The notes beneath the pieces were generated by a model. That model did not search any database. It saw only the letters and a list, made by a program, of their open reading frames with translations, and had not been told where the DNA came from. DNA of 64,000 bases from an alpha proteobacterium AAP38 (GTDB lineage Bacteria; Pseudomonadota; Alphaproteobacteria; Azospirillales; Azospirillaceae): contig LJHR01000005.1 in the NCBI GenBank assembly GCA_001296005.1, positions 1 to 64,000 of the forward strand, given 5' to 3'. Both the position numbers and the translations under genes were made by a program. This document shows, piece after piece, positions 9,513 through 20,567 of this stretch (its first letter is position 1; every line of letters starts with the position of its first letter).

Positions 9513-11638
9513 GCCGCATTCTTTCTGCCATCCGCATGCAGGACCCGGCAAAGCCCGCCATCAATGACTGGTCCTATGGCAGCCTGTCGGGCGCCATTGA
9601 CCGGCTGGCCGCCGACCTGTGTGAAAATATCGGCCTGGACCGCCGGCCCGTCGCGGTGGAGGCGGCCAATTCCGCCGCCTGGGCCGTTCTGGACCTTGCC
9701 CTGCTGGAACTGGGTCTGGTCAGCCTGCCCTTGCCGGGTTTCTTCACGCCTGATCAGCGCAGCCACGCCCTGGCCGATGCCGGTGCCGGCTGGCTGATCA
9801 CCGACAGCCCGCAGCAAGGTGGTCAGGCGCTCCGTGTGGGCGCGGAAACGCTCTATATTCATCACCTGGACCACGCGCCCGTGTTGTTGCCGGCGGGTAC
9901 AGCCAAGATCACCTACACATCCGGTACGACCGGGACGCCCAAGGGCGTCTGCTTGTCGGCTGCCGGTCTGGAAAAGGTGGCAACCTCCCTGGTGCAGGTG
10001 ATCGGCACCGATTATGCGGGCCGGCACGTCGCCATCCTGCCCCTGCCGGTCCTGCTGGAAAATGTCGCGGGCCTCTACAGCACGCTGCTGGCCGGCGGCC
10101 ATTATCTGGCAGCCTCGCCGGCGGAACTGGGTCTGGCACAGCCCTTCCAGCCGGATTTTGGCCGGCTTCTGGCCGCCCTCTCCACCGTTCGTGCGAACAG
10201 CGTCATTCTGGTGCCGGAACTGCTGCGCGGTCTGATGGCCGCGATGGCACAAAGTGGCCGCACGCTTCCTGATCTGCGGCTGGTGGCCGTCGGTGGGGCG
10301 CGGGTGGCACCGGCCCTGCTGGCGCAGGCCGGGATGCTGGGCCTGCCGGTCTATCAGGGGTACGGCCTGTCGGAATGCGGATCGGTGGTGGCGCTGAACA
10401 CCCCCGATGCAAACCGGGTGGGGACGGTGGGGCGTGTGCTGCCGCATCTGAACCTGGCGATCGACCCGGACACAAGGGAGGTCAGCCTCAATAACCATGC
10501 GTTCCTGGGCTATGTGGGTGGCGACCCCGCCCTATCCTGCATCGCCACCGCCGATCTGGGCAGCCTTGATGACGATGGCTTCCTGTCCATCCAGGGCCGG
10601 TCGCGCAATGTCATCATCAATGCCTTTGGCCGCAACATCGCACCGGAATGGGTCGAAGCGGAACTGATGGCGCAGCCGGAAATCCTGCAGGCGGTGCTGT
10701 TCGGCGATGCCCAGGCCGACCTGACGGCCCTGATCGTGCCCACTCGGCTTGGACAGGACCCGTCCGCCCTGTCGCTGGCGGTGGCGCGGGCCAATGGTGC
10801 CCTGCCGCCCTATGCCCGCGTCGCCCGCTGGCACGCCGTCCCCGCCTTCACCCCCCTGAACGGCATGCTGACCCCCAATGGCCGTCCCCGCCGTGATGCC
10901 ATTGCTACTGCCCATGCCCCCCTTCTGTCCCGGAATGAGGATGAGACACCCATGCCCCAACCCTTCTTCGACCGTCTGGTGACGGAGACGGAGCCGGCGC
11001 GCCTTTCCCTGCTGTCGGTGCCGCAGATCCAGGATGGCCTGACGGGCCGTATCAGCCTGGAAACCTACATCGCCTATCTGACGGAGGCGTATCACCATGT
11101 GAAGCATACGGTGCCCTTGATGCGCGCCGCCCGTGCCGCGCTGCGTCCCGGTCAGGAATGGCTGATCCCCGCCCTGGATGAATATATCGAGGAGGAGGAG
11201 GGGCACGAGGAATGGATACTGAACGACATCCGCCATGCCGGTGGCAATGCCGAGATGGTGCGCCATGGCACCCCGCGTGCTGCCACCCAGGCCATGGTGG
11301 ATGAGGCCTACCGCTTCATCCGCGAGGAAAACGCCGCCGGCTTCTTCGGCATGGTCTATGTGCTGGAAGGGACCAGTACTGCCATCGCCACCCATGGGGC
11401 CGAAGCGGTGCGCAAGTCCCTGAACCTGCCGAAAAGCTGCTTCAGCTATCTGACCAGCCACGGGTCGCTGGATATCCAGCATATGGAATTCTTCCGCACC
11501 CTGATGAACCAGATAAGCGATCCGGCGGATCAGCAGGCAATCATCACCATGGCGAACCGCATCTTCGGCCTGTTCGCCGGCCTGTTCCGCGCCATTCCCC
11601 ACAGCCGCCACACCGAAGAGGTGCGCCATGTTGCATGA
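9509..11638 (+). CDS. AMP-dependent acyl ligase fused to heme-oxygenase-like diiron domain
   Basis: 709 residues in two parts. Residues 1 to about 475 are an adenylate-forming ligase: ITYTSGTTGTPKGV (P-loop, about 132), YGLSECG, and GRSRNVIINAFGRNIAPEW. The usual catalytic Lys of the C-terminal motif is replaced: LTPNGRPRRD has Arg where GK is normal. From about residue 482 (Met at 10952) a second domain begins that resembles TenA/UndA-like iron-containing redox enzymes, with candidate metal ligands in YHHVKH, EEEEGHEEW, VLEGTS and DIQHMEFF. In relatives I know of, these are usually two genes, so the single frame here is a fusion. It overlaps its neighbours at both ends (4 and 11 bases). Likely role: activate an acyl group, then oxidise or cleave it with O2. 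Confidence 0.85.
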   Translation: MSRILSAIRMQDPAKPAINDWSYGSLSGAIDRLAADLCENIGLDRRPVAVEAANSAAWAVLDLALLELGLVSLPLPGFFTPDQRSHALADAGAGWLITDSPQQGGQALRVGAETLYIHHLDHAPVLLPAGTAKITYTSGTTGTPKGVCLSAAGLEKVATSLVQVIGTDYAGRHVAILPLPVLLENVAGLYSTLLAGGHYLAASPAELGLAQPFQPDFGRLLAALSTVRANSVILVPELLRGLMAAMAQSGRTLPDLRLVAVGGARVAPALLAQAGMLGLPVYQGYGLSECGSVVALNTPDANRVGTVGRVLPHLNLAIDPDTREVSLNNHAFLGYVGGDPALSCIATADLGSLDDDGFLSIQGRSRNVIINAFGRNIAPEWVEAELMAQPEILQAVLFGDAQADLTALIVPTRLGQDPSALSLAVARANGALPPYARVARWHAVPAFTPLNGMLTPNGRPRRDAIATAHAPLLSRNEDETPMPQPFFDRLVTETEPARLSLLSVPQIQDGLTGRISLETYIAYLTEAYHHVKHTVPLMRAARAALRPGQEWLIPALDEYIEEEEGHEEWILNDIRHAGGNAEMVRHGTPRAATQAMVDEAYRFIREENAAGFFGMVYVLEGTSTAIATHGAEAVRKSLNLPKSCFSYLTSHGSLDIQHMEFFRTLMNQISDPADQQAIITMANRIFGLFAGLFRAIPHSRHTEEVRHVA

Positions 11639-12449
11639 GGAAAGCCTGGAAGGCCGCACCATCCTGGTCACCGGCGGTGCCGGCGGTATCGGGTCACCCC
11701 TGGTCAGTCTGCTGCGCAATCGCGGGGCGCAGGTCACGACCCTGGGGCGTGGCGATATGCCGGGGCGCCATATCCGCGCCGACCTGTCGACCCAGGCCGG
11801 CATCGCGCATGCCGCCGAACAGGCCCGCCTGCTGGCCCCGCAGATGCTGTTCAACATCGCGGGAAAGCAATATTTCGGCCCCGTGGAGGGGCAGCGTCCG
11901 GCGGACCTGCTGGGTGATTATCTGGTGAACCTCGTGGCACCGGTAACCCTGACCCAGGCGGTGCTGCCCATGATGAAGCAGCGGGGGCGCGGCCATATCG
12001 TCAATGTCGGTTCCGTCTTCGGCTCCATCAATTTTGCGCATTTCGCAGGCTATTCCAGCGCCAAGGCGGGTCTGAAGGGCTTCAGCCAGGCCCTGCGGCG
12101 TGAAGTGCGGGGGACGGGCATCACCGTCTGTCATGTGGCCCCGCGTGCAGTGCGCACCGGCTTCAACGGGCCGCTGGTACAGCGTTTCGCCGAACTGACC
12201 GGCATGGCGCAGGATGAACCCATCCAGGTCGCCCGCCGTATCCTGGCCGCCGCCCAGGCGGGCAAGGCCGAAACGGTGATCGGCTGGCCCGAAGCCTTCT
12301 TTACCCGCCTGAATGCCCTTTTCCCCGGTCTGGTCGACCGGGCGCTGGCCGGCAACGACGCCAAGGCCGCCAGCCTTTTCTCGCATCCGGTCGCCCCGAC
12401 GGGCGGCGCCACCATCACGCCCCTTGGAGAGAAAAACCATGCGCGCTGA
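11628..12449 (+). CDS. Short-chain dehydrogenase/reductase
   Basis: 273 residues of the classical SDR type: nucleotide-binding TGGAGGIG at about 16-23, NIAGK in place of NNAG, catalytic Ser in NVGSVFGS, and Tyr/Lys in GYSSAKAG. Its ATG lies inside the end of the preceding ligase/diiron gene and its own end overlaps the next start, so the four genes form one tightly coupled operon. It probably reduces or oxidises the product of the ligase/diiron protein; the substrate is unknown. Confidence 0.87.
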   Translation: MLHEESLEGRTILVTGGAGGIGSPLVSLLRNRGAQVTTLGRGDMPGRHIRADLSTQAGIAHAAEQARLLAPQMLFNIAGKQYFGPVEGQRPADLLGDYLVNLVAPVTLTQAVLPMMKQRGRGHIVNVGSVFGSINFAHFAGYSSAKAGLKGFSQALRREVRGTGITVCHVAPRAVRTGFNGPLVQRFAELTGMAQDEPIQVARRILAAAQAGKAETVIGWPEAFFTRLNALFPGLVDRALAGNDAKAASLFSHPVAPTGGATITPLGEKNHAR

Positions 12450-13104
12450 CAAGAAACTGATCCTGGCCACCCTGTCCCTGCTGCTGGCCGGTTCGGCCCT
12501 GGCCTCCACCGATCCCGCCATGGATGCCAAGGTCGCGGAACTTCAGGCAGGCTGGGCCCATGTGAAATATGAGGTGAAGGGAGAGGATGCGCAGCTTTCC
12601 GGCATGGAGGCCCTTGCCGGTCAGGCCAAGACCGTCACCGCCGCCTATCCCGGCAAGGCCGAGCCCCTGATCTGGGAAGCGATCATCTTGTCGTCCGAAG
12701 CCGGCATCAAGGGCGGCATGGGCGCGCTGTCGCTGGTCAAGGAGGCGAAGGCCAAGCTTGAAACCGCCGAACAGATCGATCCCACGGCCCTGGACGGATC
12801 GGTGCATACCTCGCTGGGCAGCCTTTACTATCAGGTGCCGGGCTTCCCCATCGGCTTTGGCAGCGACAAGAAGGCCAAGGTCTATCTGGAAAAGGCGCTG
12901 GCCCTGAACCCGGACGGTATCGATCCCAACTATTTCTACGGCGATTTCCTGTTCCGGCAGGGGGAATATGCCAAGGCACGTGACGTCCTGAACCATGCGC
13001 TGGCCGCCGCCCCCCGTCCGGGCCGGGAAATTGCCGACGCTGGTCGCCGGGAGGAGATCAACGCCGTGCTGGCCCAGGTGGAAACCAAGGTCGCCCGGCG
13101 CTGA
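12439..13104 (+). CDS. Periplasmic TPR-like protein of the hemolysin/ligase operon
   Basis: 221 residues starting at MRADKKLILATLSLLLAGSALA, a good signal peptide cleaved near ALAST. The mature part is helical and TPR-like: KAEPLIWEAIILSSEAG, ALDGSVHTSLGSLYYQ, KAKVYLEKALALNPDGIDPNYFYGDFLFRQGEYAKARDVLNHALAA. The start at 12439 is preceded by GGAGAG and overlaps the SDR gene by 11 bases. The frame extends upstream to 12313 but lacks family similarity there. A role as a periplasmic partner or carrier of the operon product is a guess from position. Confidence 0.8.
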   Translation: MRADKKLILATLSLLLAGSALASTDPAMDAKVAELQAGWAHVKYEVKGEDAQLSGMEALAGQAKTVTAAYPGKAEPLIWEAIILSSEAGIKGGMGALSLVKEAKAKLETAEQIDPTALDGSVHTSLGSLYYQVPGFPIGFGSDKKAKVYLEKALALNPDGIDPNYFYGDFLFRQGEYAKARDVLNHALAAAPRPGREIADAGRREEINAVLAQVETKVARR

Positions 13105-13146
13105 CCCATCACGACCGCCGCCGACGGCGCGGTCATTCCTGTTTGG

Positions 13147-13743
13147 TCATTTCCTGGCAGGCCCGGCATGTTTACTGCCGGGCCTGCTGTCCAATGCCAG
13201 GTTCAATTTCAGGACATTGACCCGCGGCTCCCCCAAGAGGCCCAGCAGGGGCCGTTCGACATGGGCGTCCACCAGTTGCCGGACCATGGCCGGTTCCAGG
13301 CCACGCGCGCCGGCAACACGGGCCACCTGGAAATAGGCGGCGGCGGGGGTGATGTGGGGGTCCAGCCCGCTGCCCGATGCGGTCACCAGATCAACCGGCA
13401 CCTCATTCTCAGGGGCCGCCCCCAGCCGTTCGGCATCGTTCTTCACCCGCTCCGTCAGGGCTGCACTGGTGGGACCCAGGTTCGACCCGCTGGACGCACC
13501 GGCATCATAGCCATTGCTGCCCGCCGCCGACGGGCGCGGCCAGAAATAACGCTCGCCGGTAAAGGACTGTCCGATCAGCTCTGATCCGATTACCCGGTTA
13601 TCGGCATCGCGTATCAGGCTGCCGCCTGCCTGATACGGAAACAGGGTTTGGCCGATCCCACTGATCAGCAACGGGTAACCCAGGCCGCATATCAGCGTGA
13701 ACAGCACCAGAAGGACCAGGGCGGGACGCATTTCCTTCAACAT
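13147..13743 (-). CDS. kdpC: KdpC, K+-transporting ATPase subunit C
   Basis: 198 residues, close to the usual 190. One N-terminal membrane helix ([23 protein letters not shown]) is followed by the periplasmic KdpC motifs [28 protein letters not shown] and [17 protein letters not shown]. KdpC is the single-span subunit that stabilises the KdpA-KdpB pump. Last gene of the operon, 12 bases after kdpB. The 3' end carries a strong hairpin. Confidence 0.95.
   Translation of the reverse strand: MLKEMRPALVLLVLFTLICGLGYPLLISGIGQTLFPYQAGGSLIRDADNRVIGSELIGQSFTGERYFWPRPSAAGSNGYDAGASSGSNLGPTSAALTERVKNDAERLGAAPENEVPVDLVTASGSGLDPHITPAAAYFQVARVAGARGLEPAMVRQLVDAHVERPLLGLLGEPRVNVLKLNLALDSRPGSKHAGPARK
13157..13187 (-). 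terminator. Hairpin overlapping the 3' end of kdpC
   Basis: Perfect 12-bp inverted repeat GCAGGCCCGGCA / TGCCGGGCCTGC with a 7-base loop, inside the last codons of kdpC. There is no long T tract after it on either strand, so it is a candidate terminator or mRNA-stabilising hairpin between the convergent TPR and kdp transcripts. Confidence 0.45.
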
Positions 13744-13755
13744 GATTGGAATTCC

Positions 13756-15863
<2,108 letters not shown>

Positions 15864-15867
<4 letters not shown>

Positions 15868-17573
15868 GGGGTCACGGCGGCGGTCAGCATCAGATGCTCC
15901 ACCACCGGGCCCAGCGACAGGGCAGGGAAATAGGTCAGGCCGCCGACAATCAGGATCATCGCCACCAGCAACCCGACGAACAGCGGGCCGGTGGTGGGAA
16001 ATGTGCCTGCCGACGGTGGCACGAGTTTCTTGGAGGCCAGTGACCCGGCAGCAGCCAGCATGGGCACGATGATGAAGAAACGGCCCACGAACATGGCGAT
16101 GCCCAGCGTGACCGTGTACCAGCTATTGCTGGCCGTCAGCCCCGCAAAGGCGCTGCCATTATTGGCGGCGGCAGAGGTGTAGGCGTACAGCACCTCCGAG
16201 AACCCATGCGGTCCCGCATCCTGAATGCCGGCAAGGCCCGGTGCGATGGTCACGGCCACCGCCGTGAACAGCAGGATCATGGCCGGCATGGCCAGGATGG
16301 TCAGCACGGTCATCTTGATTTCCCGCGCTTCCAGCTTCTTGCCAACATATTCCGGCGTGCGGCCCACCATCAGGCCGGCCACGAACAGGGCGATGATGGC
16401 CATCAGCAGCATGCCGTAAAGCCCGGCCCCGACGCCGCCGACAATGATCTCCCCCAGCGCCATGTTGATCATCGGCACCATGCCGCCCAGCGGCATGAAG
16501 CTGTCATGCATGGCATTGACGGCCCCGCAGGAGGCGGCGGTCGTGATGACCGCGAACAGGGCGGACATGGCCGTCCCGAACCGCACTTCCTTGCCTTCCA
16601 TGTTGCCCAGTGTCTGATCGACATGGAACCCGGCCAGCAGCGGGTTGCCCCCTGCCTCGGCCCAATAGGCCAGCGCTACACCGCCGATGAACAGCACGCC
16701 CATGGCGGCCAGAATGGCCCAGCCCTGCTTCTCATTGCCGACCGCGCGCCCGAACAGGTTGGTCAACCCGGCGCCGATGGCGAAGATCAGCAGCATCTGC
16801 ACGAAGTTCGACAGGGCCGTCGGGTTTTCGAACGGATGGGCGGAGTTGGCGTTGAAGAAACCGCCGCCATTGGTGCCCAGCATCTTGATGGCCAGCTGGC
16901 TGGCTACCGGCCCCTGGGCGATGGTCTGCTGCGCGCCTTCCACCGTTGCGGACACGGTGTAGGCGTCGAAATTCTGCGGCACCCCCTGCCAGACGAAGAA
17001 CAGGGCGGCCAGGATGCTGAAGGGCAGCAGCAGGTACAGCGTGGCGCGGGTCATATCGACCCAGAAATTGCCGATGGTCATGGCCGACCGCCGTGCAAAG
17101 CCCCGCACCAGGGCCAACGCCAGGGCGATGCCGGTGGCTGCCGACAGGAAATTCTGCACCGTCAGGCCGGCCATCTGGCTCAGATAGCTCATGGTGGTTT
17201 CCCCACCATAGGATTGCCAGTTGGTGTTGGTGACGAAGCTGATGGCGGTGTTGAAGGCCAGTTCCGGCGTCACCGCCGGCAGCCCCTGCGGGTTCAGCGG
17301 CAGCAGGTCCTGCATGCGCAGAATGCCGTAGAGGAACAGCATGCCGGCCAGATTGAACAGCAGCATGGACAGGGCATAGGTCAGCCAATGCTGTTCGGTC
17401 CGCGCGTCCACGCCGGCCAGTTTGTAAAGTCCCGCTTCAACGGGGGCGAGAAGAGGCGAAAGCAGGGTGCGTTCACCCGCAAAGATGCGCGTCATGAAGC
17501 CGCCAAGCGGCCGTGTGACGGCGATGATGACCGCGCAGAACAGCGCGATCTGCATCCAGCCGATCAGGGTCAA
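15864..17573 (-). CDS. kdpA: KdpA, K+-transporting ATPase channel-like subunit
   Basis: 569 residues (E. coli 557), about ten membrane helices. It shows the KdpA filter motifs: [58 protein letters not shown] [18 protein letters not shown], and [13 protein letters not shown]. It selects and translocates K+ in the KdpFABC pump. The start is TGACCCTG-proximal ATG at 17573, 27 bases after kdpF. Confidence 0.96.
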
Positions 17574-17600
17574 ATCGGAAACTCCGAAAGCCGGCGGCGC

Positions 17601-17687
17601 TCAATAGCGCTCAGGCCGGCACAGCACATGGATCAGGTAAAGGGCCAGCCCGATGGCGGTGGCGACGCCCAGGATCAAGTCCAGCAT
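17601..17687 (-). CDS. kdpF: KdpF, small membrane subunit of the Kdp ATPase
   Basis: 28 codons starting MLDLILGVATAIG and ending LCRPERY. One hydrophobic helix with the terminal RPERY/F that marks KdpF. It stabilises the KdpABC complex. Located directly before kdpA and 4 bases after the stop of another tiny membrane ORF. Confidence 0.9.
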   Translation of the reverse strand: MLDLILGVATAIGLALYLIHVLCRPERY

Positions 17688-17691
17688 CGTC

Positions 17692-17775
17692 CTACAACCC
17701 CTCGCAGGCATAGGCATAGCCGACGCCCAGGGCGAACAGCCCCAGCGCCAGCGCGATCATGATGATGTCAGTCAT
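17692..17775 (-). CDS. Tiny membrane protein leading the kdp operon
   Basis: 27 codons starting MTDIIMIALALG and ending YACEGL. A single hydrophobic helix with a terminal Cys-Glu-Gly-Leu. Very short ORFs of this type (ending in AC-[DE]-x-L) precede kdpF in many alphaproteobacterial operons, as I recall. The spacing (TAG, 4 bases, ATG of kdpF) supports translational coupling. Function unknown; a second accessory peptide of the pump is the simplest idea. Confidence 0.7.
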   Translation of the reverse strand: MTDIIMIALALGLFALGVGYAYACEGL

Positions 17776-17793
17776 GAAACCCCACATCGATGG

Positions 17794-17811
17794 GCCGTGC
17801 GGGCGCACGGC
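17794..17811. repeat. Short GC hairpin in the kdp leader
   Basis: GCCGTGCG GG CGCACGGC, a perfect 8-bp palindrome 18 bases upstream of the first kdp reading frame. It could end the minus-strand... kdp leader prematurely or be an operator; there is no T tract. Confidence 0.3.
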
Positions 17812-17883
17812 ATCGGCTGCATTGAAGTTCAAATGCGCGTAAGGGTTCGATGGGGAACGGGGGCTGCGGACATTAAAATCCGT

Positions 17884-18771
17884 TTATGCCGGAAGCTGCA
17901 CCAGTTCCAGCAGGCTTCCATCCGGCGCGCGCAGGGTGCCGGACAGGCGGCCGCCATAAACTGCGCCGTCGCGGCGGGCGGGCGGGGTGATCCATTCGCC
18001 CGGCACCGCCGACAGGTCCGGATGCGACAGGGTGCAGATGGCGATACCGGGCGGCAACTGCCCGTCATGCCGGGCACGCGGGGTCGCCGCCGGCGGATAC
18101 TGGTCCAGCTCCAAAAAGATGTCGCGGTCATCCACCAGGGTGGCGATCCGGTGCCGCTGATCCAGGGGAAGGCCAAACGCGTTGGCCAGCATTGTGTAAG
18201 GGATATCCAGCCGTTCCCCCAGGCGCAGGCCGGTGGTTTCCTCAAACCATCTGATGCTGGCTTCCATATCGGAACAGGCCAGGACCAAAATGAACAGCCT
18301 GTCGATCAGGCTTTCGGCACGCGGCAGGTCGAAGGCCGGCTGGTTGCCGTTGATCTGGGTCAGATAGACGATTTCCCCATCCGGTCCCTTCACCTGCATC
18401 GGGTGGATGGTCGGCAGTCCGGTATTGAGGCGCGGCGGGCCGATAATCTCGAACGGGCTTTGCAGCATCCGTTCATTCACCGCCATGACATCCTGCACAC
18501 AGATTTCCAGGGCGGCCCAGCCATGGGTGCGCAGCGGGCGGTAGCTGTCGACGGGATCGCCCGCCACGAAACGCACGAACACTTCTGCCCCACTGGCAGG
18601 TTGCAGAACCAGATAGGCGCGGCCGGCACTGGCGGGACAGCCCCAGGCGGCGGCAAGCGCGACCGACAGGTTGCCGCGTTCGACAATGGCGTAATCCAGC
18701 CATTGCACATACCGCGCGGCGCTGGCCTCCGGGTCGGTCACCGTCAGGGTGGCGGCGCGGAGCAGCTTCAT
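17884..18771 (-). CDS. VOC (glyoxalase/dioxygenase superfamily) protein, two-domain
   Basis: 295 residues. The start LLRAATLTVTDPEASAARYVQWL and the internal IHPMQVKGPDGEIVYLTQI, then LFILVLACSDMEASIRWFEETTGLRLG and LLELVQLPA, match two consecutive vicinal-oxygen-chelate modules. Each module normally supplies beta-alpha-beta-beta-beta units around a metal. Possible roles: ring-cleaving dioxygenase, lyase or epimerase; the metal ligands are not obvious, so it may also be a binding protein. It overlaps the preceding small helical gene by 4 bases, the third gene of an operon headed by a methyltransferase. Confidence 0.75.
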   Translation of the reverse strand: MKLLRAATLTVTDPEASAARYVQWLDYAIVERGNLSVALAAAWGCPASAGRAYLVLQPASGAEVFVRFVAGDPVDSYRPLRTHGWAALEICVQDVMAVNERMLQSPFEIIGPPRLNTGLPTIHPMQVKGPDGEIVYLTQINGNQPAFDLPRAESLIDRLFILVLACSDMEASIRWFEETTGLRLGERLDIPYTMLANAFGLPLDQRHRIATLVDDRDIFLELDQYPPAATPRARHDGQLPPGIAICTLSHPDLSAVPGEWITPPARRDGAVYGGRLSGTLRAPDGSLLELVQLPA

Positions 18772-19124
18772 CGGGCCAGTTCCTCGGCGATATTCTCGCT
18801 GGTGTCATCCAGGGCGGAAATGGCTTCCGCCTCCTGCTGCACCACACGCAGAACGCGGGCCAGGAACTCCTGGTTCCACAAGCCGCGTTCGGCGGCTTCG
18901 GCCTTGCTGGGGGCGAAGCTGTCGATCTCCGCCCGGCTGACGATGCCCTTGGCCGCCAGCAGTCGTTCCAGCGTGTCCAGGCGCTGGCGGGTCACCACCA
19001 ACTCGCCGGCCAGCGACATGGCGACCGCCAGCGCGCGTTCCGCCTCCCAGCTTTCCAGGAAGCGCGGGCGCTTGCCCGTGGGTTTGGCCGATGCCCCGGC
19101 CAGGGCCTGCTGGATCGACATCAC
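18768..19124 (-). CDS. Small helical partner protein of methyltransferase (copy A)
   Basis: 118 residues, no family recognised. It is helical and charged: KRPRFLESWEAERALAVAM, LAGELVVTRQRLDTLERLLAAKG, then WNQEFLARVLRVVQQEAE. The 120-residue protein at 47777-48139 aligns along its whole length (KRPxF, LAxE, RLDxxER, KG, WxQxFLxR), and both are encoded directly after a homologous methyltransferase with an ATGA overlap. This conserved pairing suggests a dedicated subunit or activator of the methyltransferase. RLDxLERLLAAKG looks like a short coiled coil that could dimerise. Confidence 0.7.
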   Translation of the reverse strand: MMSIQQALAGASAKPTGKRPRFLESWEAERALAVAMSLAGELVVTRQRLDTLERLLAAKGIVSRAEIDSFAPSKAEAAERGLWNQEFLARVLRVVQQEAEAISALDDTSENIAEELAR

Positions 19125-20350
19125 GCAACCTCCTTGCGGGCACCCACGACGTGCCAGGCCGCCTTGCGGCCATAATCCTCGCCCTCGCTGTCGGCGGCGT
19201 CGGGGAAGATGGTCTTGTCCACCACGGCGGTCACGCCGCCATGGATCAGGCTTTCACGCGCAAAGCCGGCCTGCACCATCCAGGTATCCAGGTCCGCTTC
19301 ATGCATCTTCGTCCAGAACGGCTCTGCGTTGTAGAAGGCGTCCCAGTCGCGCATCGCCTGTTCGAACAGCGGCATCTGGGGCGAATATTGCGGCTGTTCA
19401 ACATGCAGGACGATCCCGCCGGGCGCCAGCAGACGGTGCGTTTCCTTGAAGATACGCTGCATGGAGCTGTAGCTGGTTTCATGCAGGAACATGGTGGTCT
19501 GCACCCAGTCGAAACTGCCATCCGCGAATTGCGGCAGGCTTTCGACATTGGCCTGCACGAAGCGGATATTGTCCACATTCAGGCTTTTGGCGCGGGCCAG
19601 ACCGTAACGCAGCATCGGCGCGCCGACATCGACGGCCACCACCTCTGCATCAGGAAAGCCCTGGGCCAGCGGCAAAACGCTATGACCCAGCCCGCAACCC
19701 AGATCAAGAATACGCTTCGGCTTGAAGTTCGGCAGGTTCCTGGCGACCCAGGTGACCACCGCCTGACCGCCGCCATCCGACCATTGGCCCAGCATGCCGC
19801 CCGTCGTCGCGAACAGGCCGCAATCATAATTGGCGGCATTGGCGACATCGCCGGGGCCATATTCGGTGTGATAACTGCCGGGCATGCAATGATGGTCGAT
19901 GGCCGCGACATAGCGGGGCAGGGGCAGCGACGGGTCCAGCGTCAGGCGCGGATCACCGTCAGTCAGGGCCGCGGCGCGGGCCGCCAGTTCCTCCCGCTGG
20001 CGCAGGGTGACCCAGCGTCCGGCCTGCTGGCGCATCTCCATGGTGTTCCGGCGCAGCGCCGACCAGACCTGCCAGTAGGGATCACGGGCCAGGGCGCGGC
20101 GCACCTGCTGCCGGTCTGTGAATTCCTTGCCCGGCGCCACACGCGTGTCGAACGCCGTCTTCACGCCGGGCAGCACGCGGCTGGCCAGATGCCGGTTCAT
20201 ATGGGCCAGGAAGTTGAAACGCTCGACCTCGTCATGCGTCATCTCCGGGAAGATGCCGTGGCGACCGACCGCGCGGTAATCGGGCGGGCCGTCATAGGCG
20301 GCCAGCAGGGCCGCATCGCGATCCCGTTCCGGTTTGCCTGAACCGTCCAT
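19121..20350 (-). CDS. SAM-dependent methyltransferase with helical N-domain (copy A)
   Basis: 409 residues from ATG 20350, which follows GGAGGG; the frame extends upstream to 20515 without similarity. Residues 1 to about 150 are mostly helical (RFNFLAHMNRHLASRVLPGV). A motif HHCMPGSYHTEYG lies near 151-162. A class I Rossmann methyltransferase begins at RILDLGCGLGHSVLPLAQ (about 213) with acidic AVDVGAPMLRYG, DWVQTTMFLHET and RLLAPGGIVLHVEQP. The paralogue at 48139-49377 shares the helical domain, HCMPGxYxTE and the catalytic half. Substrate unknown. First gene of an operon with the small helical protein and a VOC protein, divergent from an alpha/beta-hydrolase; an IclR-type palindrome lies in the shared promoter gap. 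Confidence 0.82.
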   Translation of the reverse strand: MDGSGKPERDRDAALLAAYDGPPDYRAVGRHGIFPEMTHDEVERFNFLAHMNRHLASRVLPGVKTAFDTRVAPGKEFTDRQQVRRALARDPYWQVWSALRRNTMEMRQQAGRWVTLRQREELAARAAALTDGDPRLTLDPSLPLPRYVAAIDHHCMPGSYHTEYGPGDVANAANYDCGLFATTGGMLGQWSDGGGQAVVTWVARNLPNFKPKRILDLGCGLGHSVLPLAQGFPDAEVVAVDVGAPMLRYGLARAKSLNVDNIRFVQANVESLPQFADGSFDWVQTTMFLHETSYSSMQRIFKETHRLLAPGGIVLHVEQPQYSPQMPLFEQAMRDWDAFYNAEPFWTKMHEADLDTWMVQAGFARESLIHGGVTAVVDKTIFPDAADSEGEDYGRKAAWHVVGARKEVA

Positions 20351-20448
20351 ATCCTTGCACCCTCCTGCCCTGCGTCGCATGACCGTATCCGGTTGGGGCG
20401 AACTGTACGGTTCATGCCGCCCGCCCGCCGCATGTCCGATCCCAAATC

Positions 20449-20461
20449 TCCACCACGTGGA
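20449..20461. promoter_or_regulatory. IclR-type operator TCCA-N5-TGGA
   Basis: TCCACCACGTGGA in the 217-base gap between the divergent methyltransferase and hydrolase genes. A weaker relative (CCC-N7-GGA) lies 27 bases on. It matches the TCCR-N5-YGGA pattern seen in the other divergent gaps of the island. Confidence 0.5.
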
Positions 20462-20567
20462 TGATGGGGCGTCTGCCCGCCCTGCGGACAATGCGCCCGG
20501 GGCTACCTGGACCAACCGTTCCGCCCCACCCCATCATCCAGGCCTGCCAGGATCGAGAGAGGCGTGT

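Noticed and set aside
16206..17762. 518-codon plus-strand frame over kdpA
   Set aside because: Lies antisense to the unmistakable kdpA/kdpF coding; Gln/His/Gly-rich with no motif.
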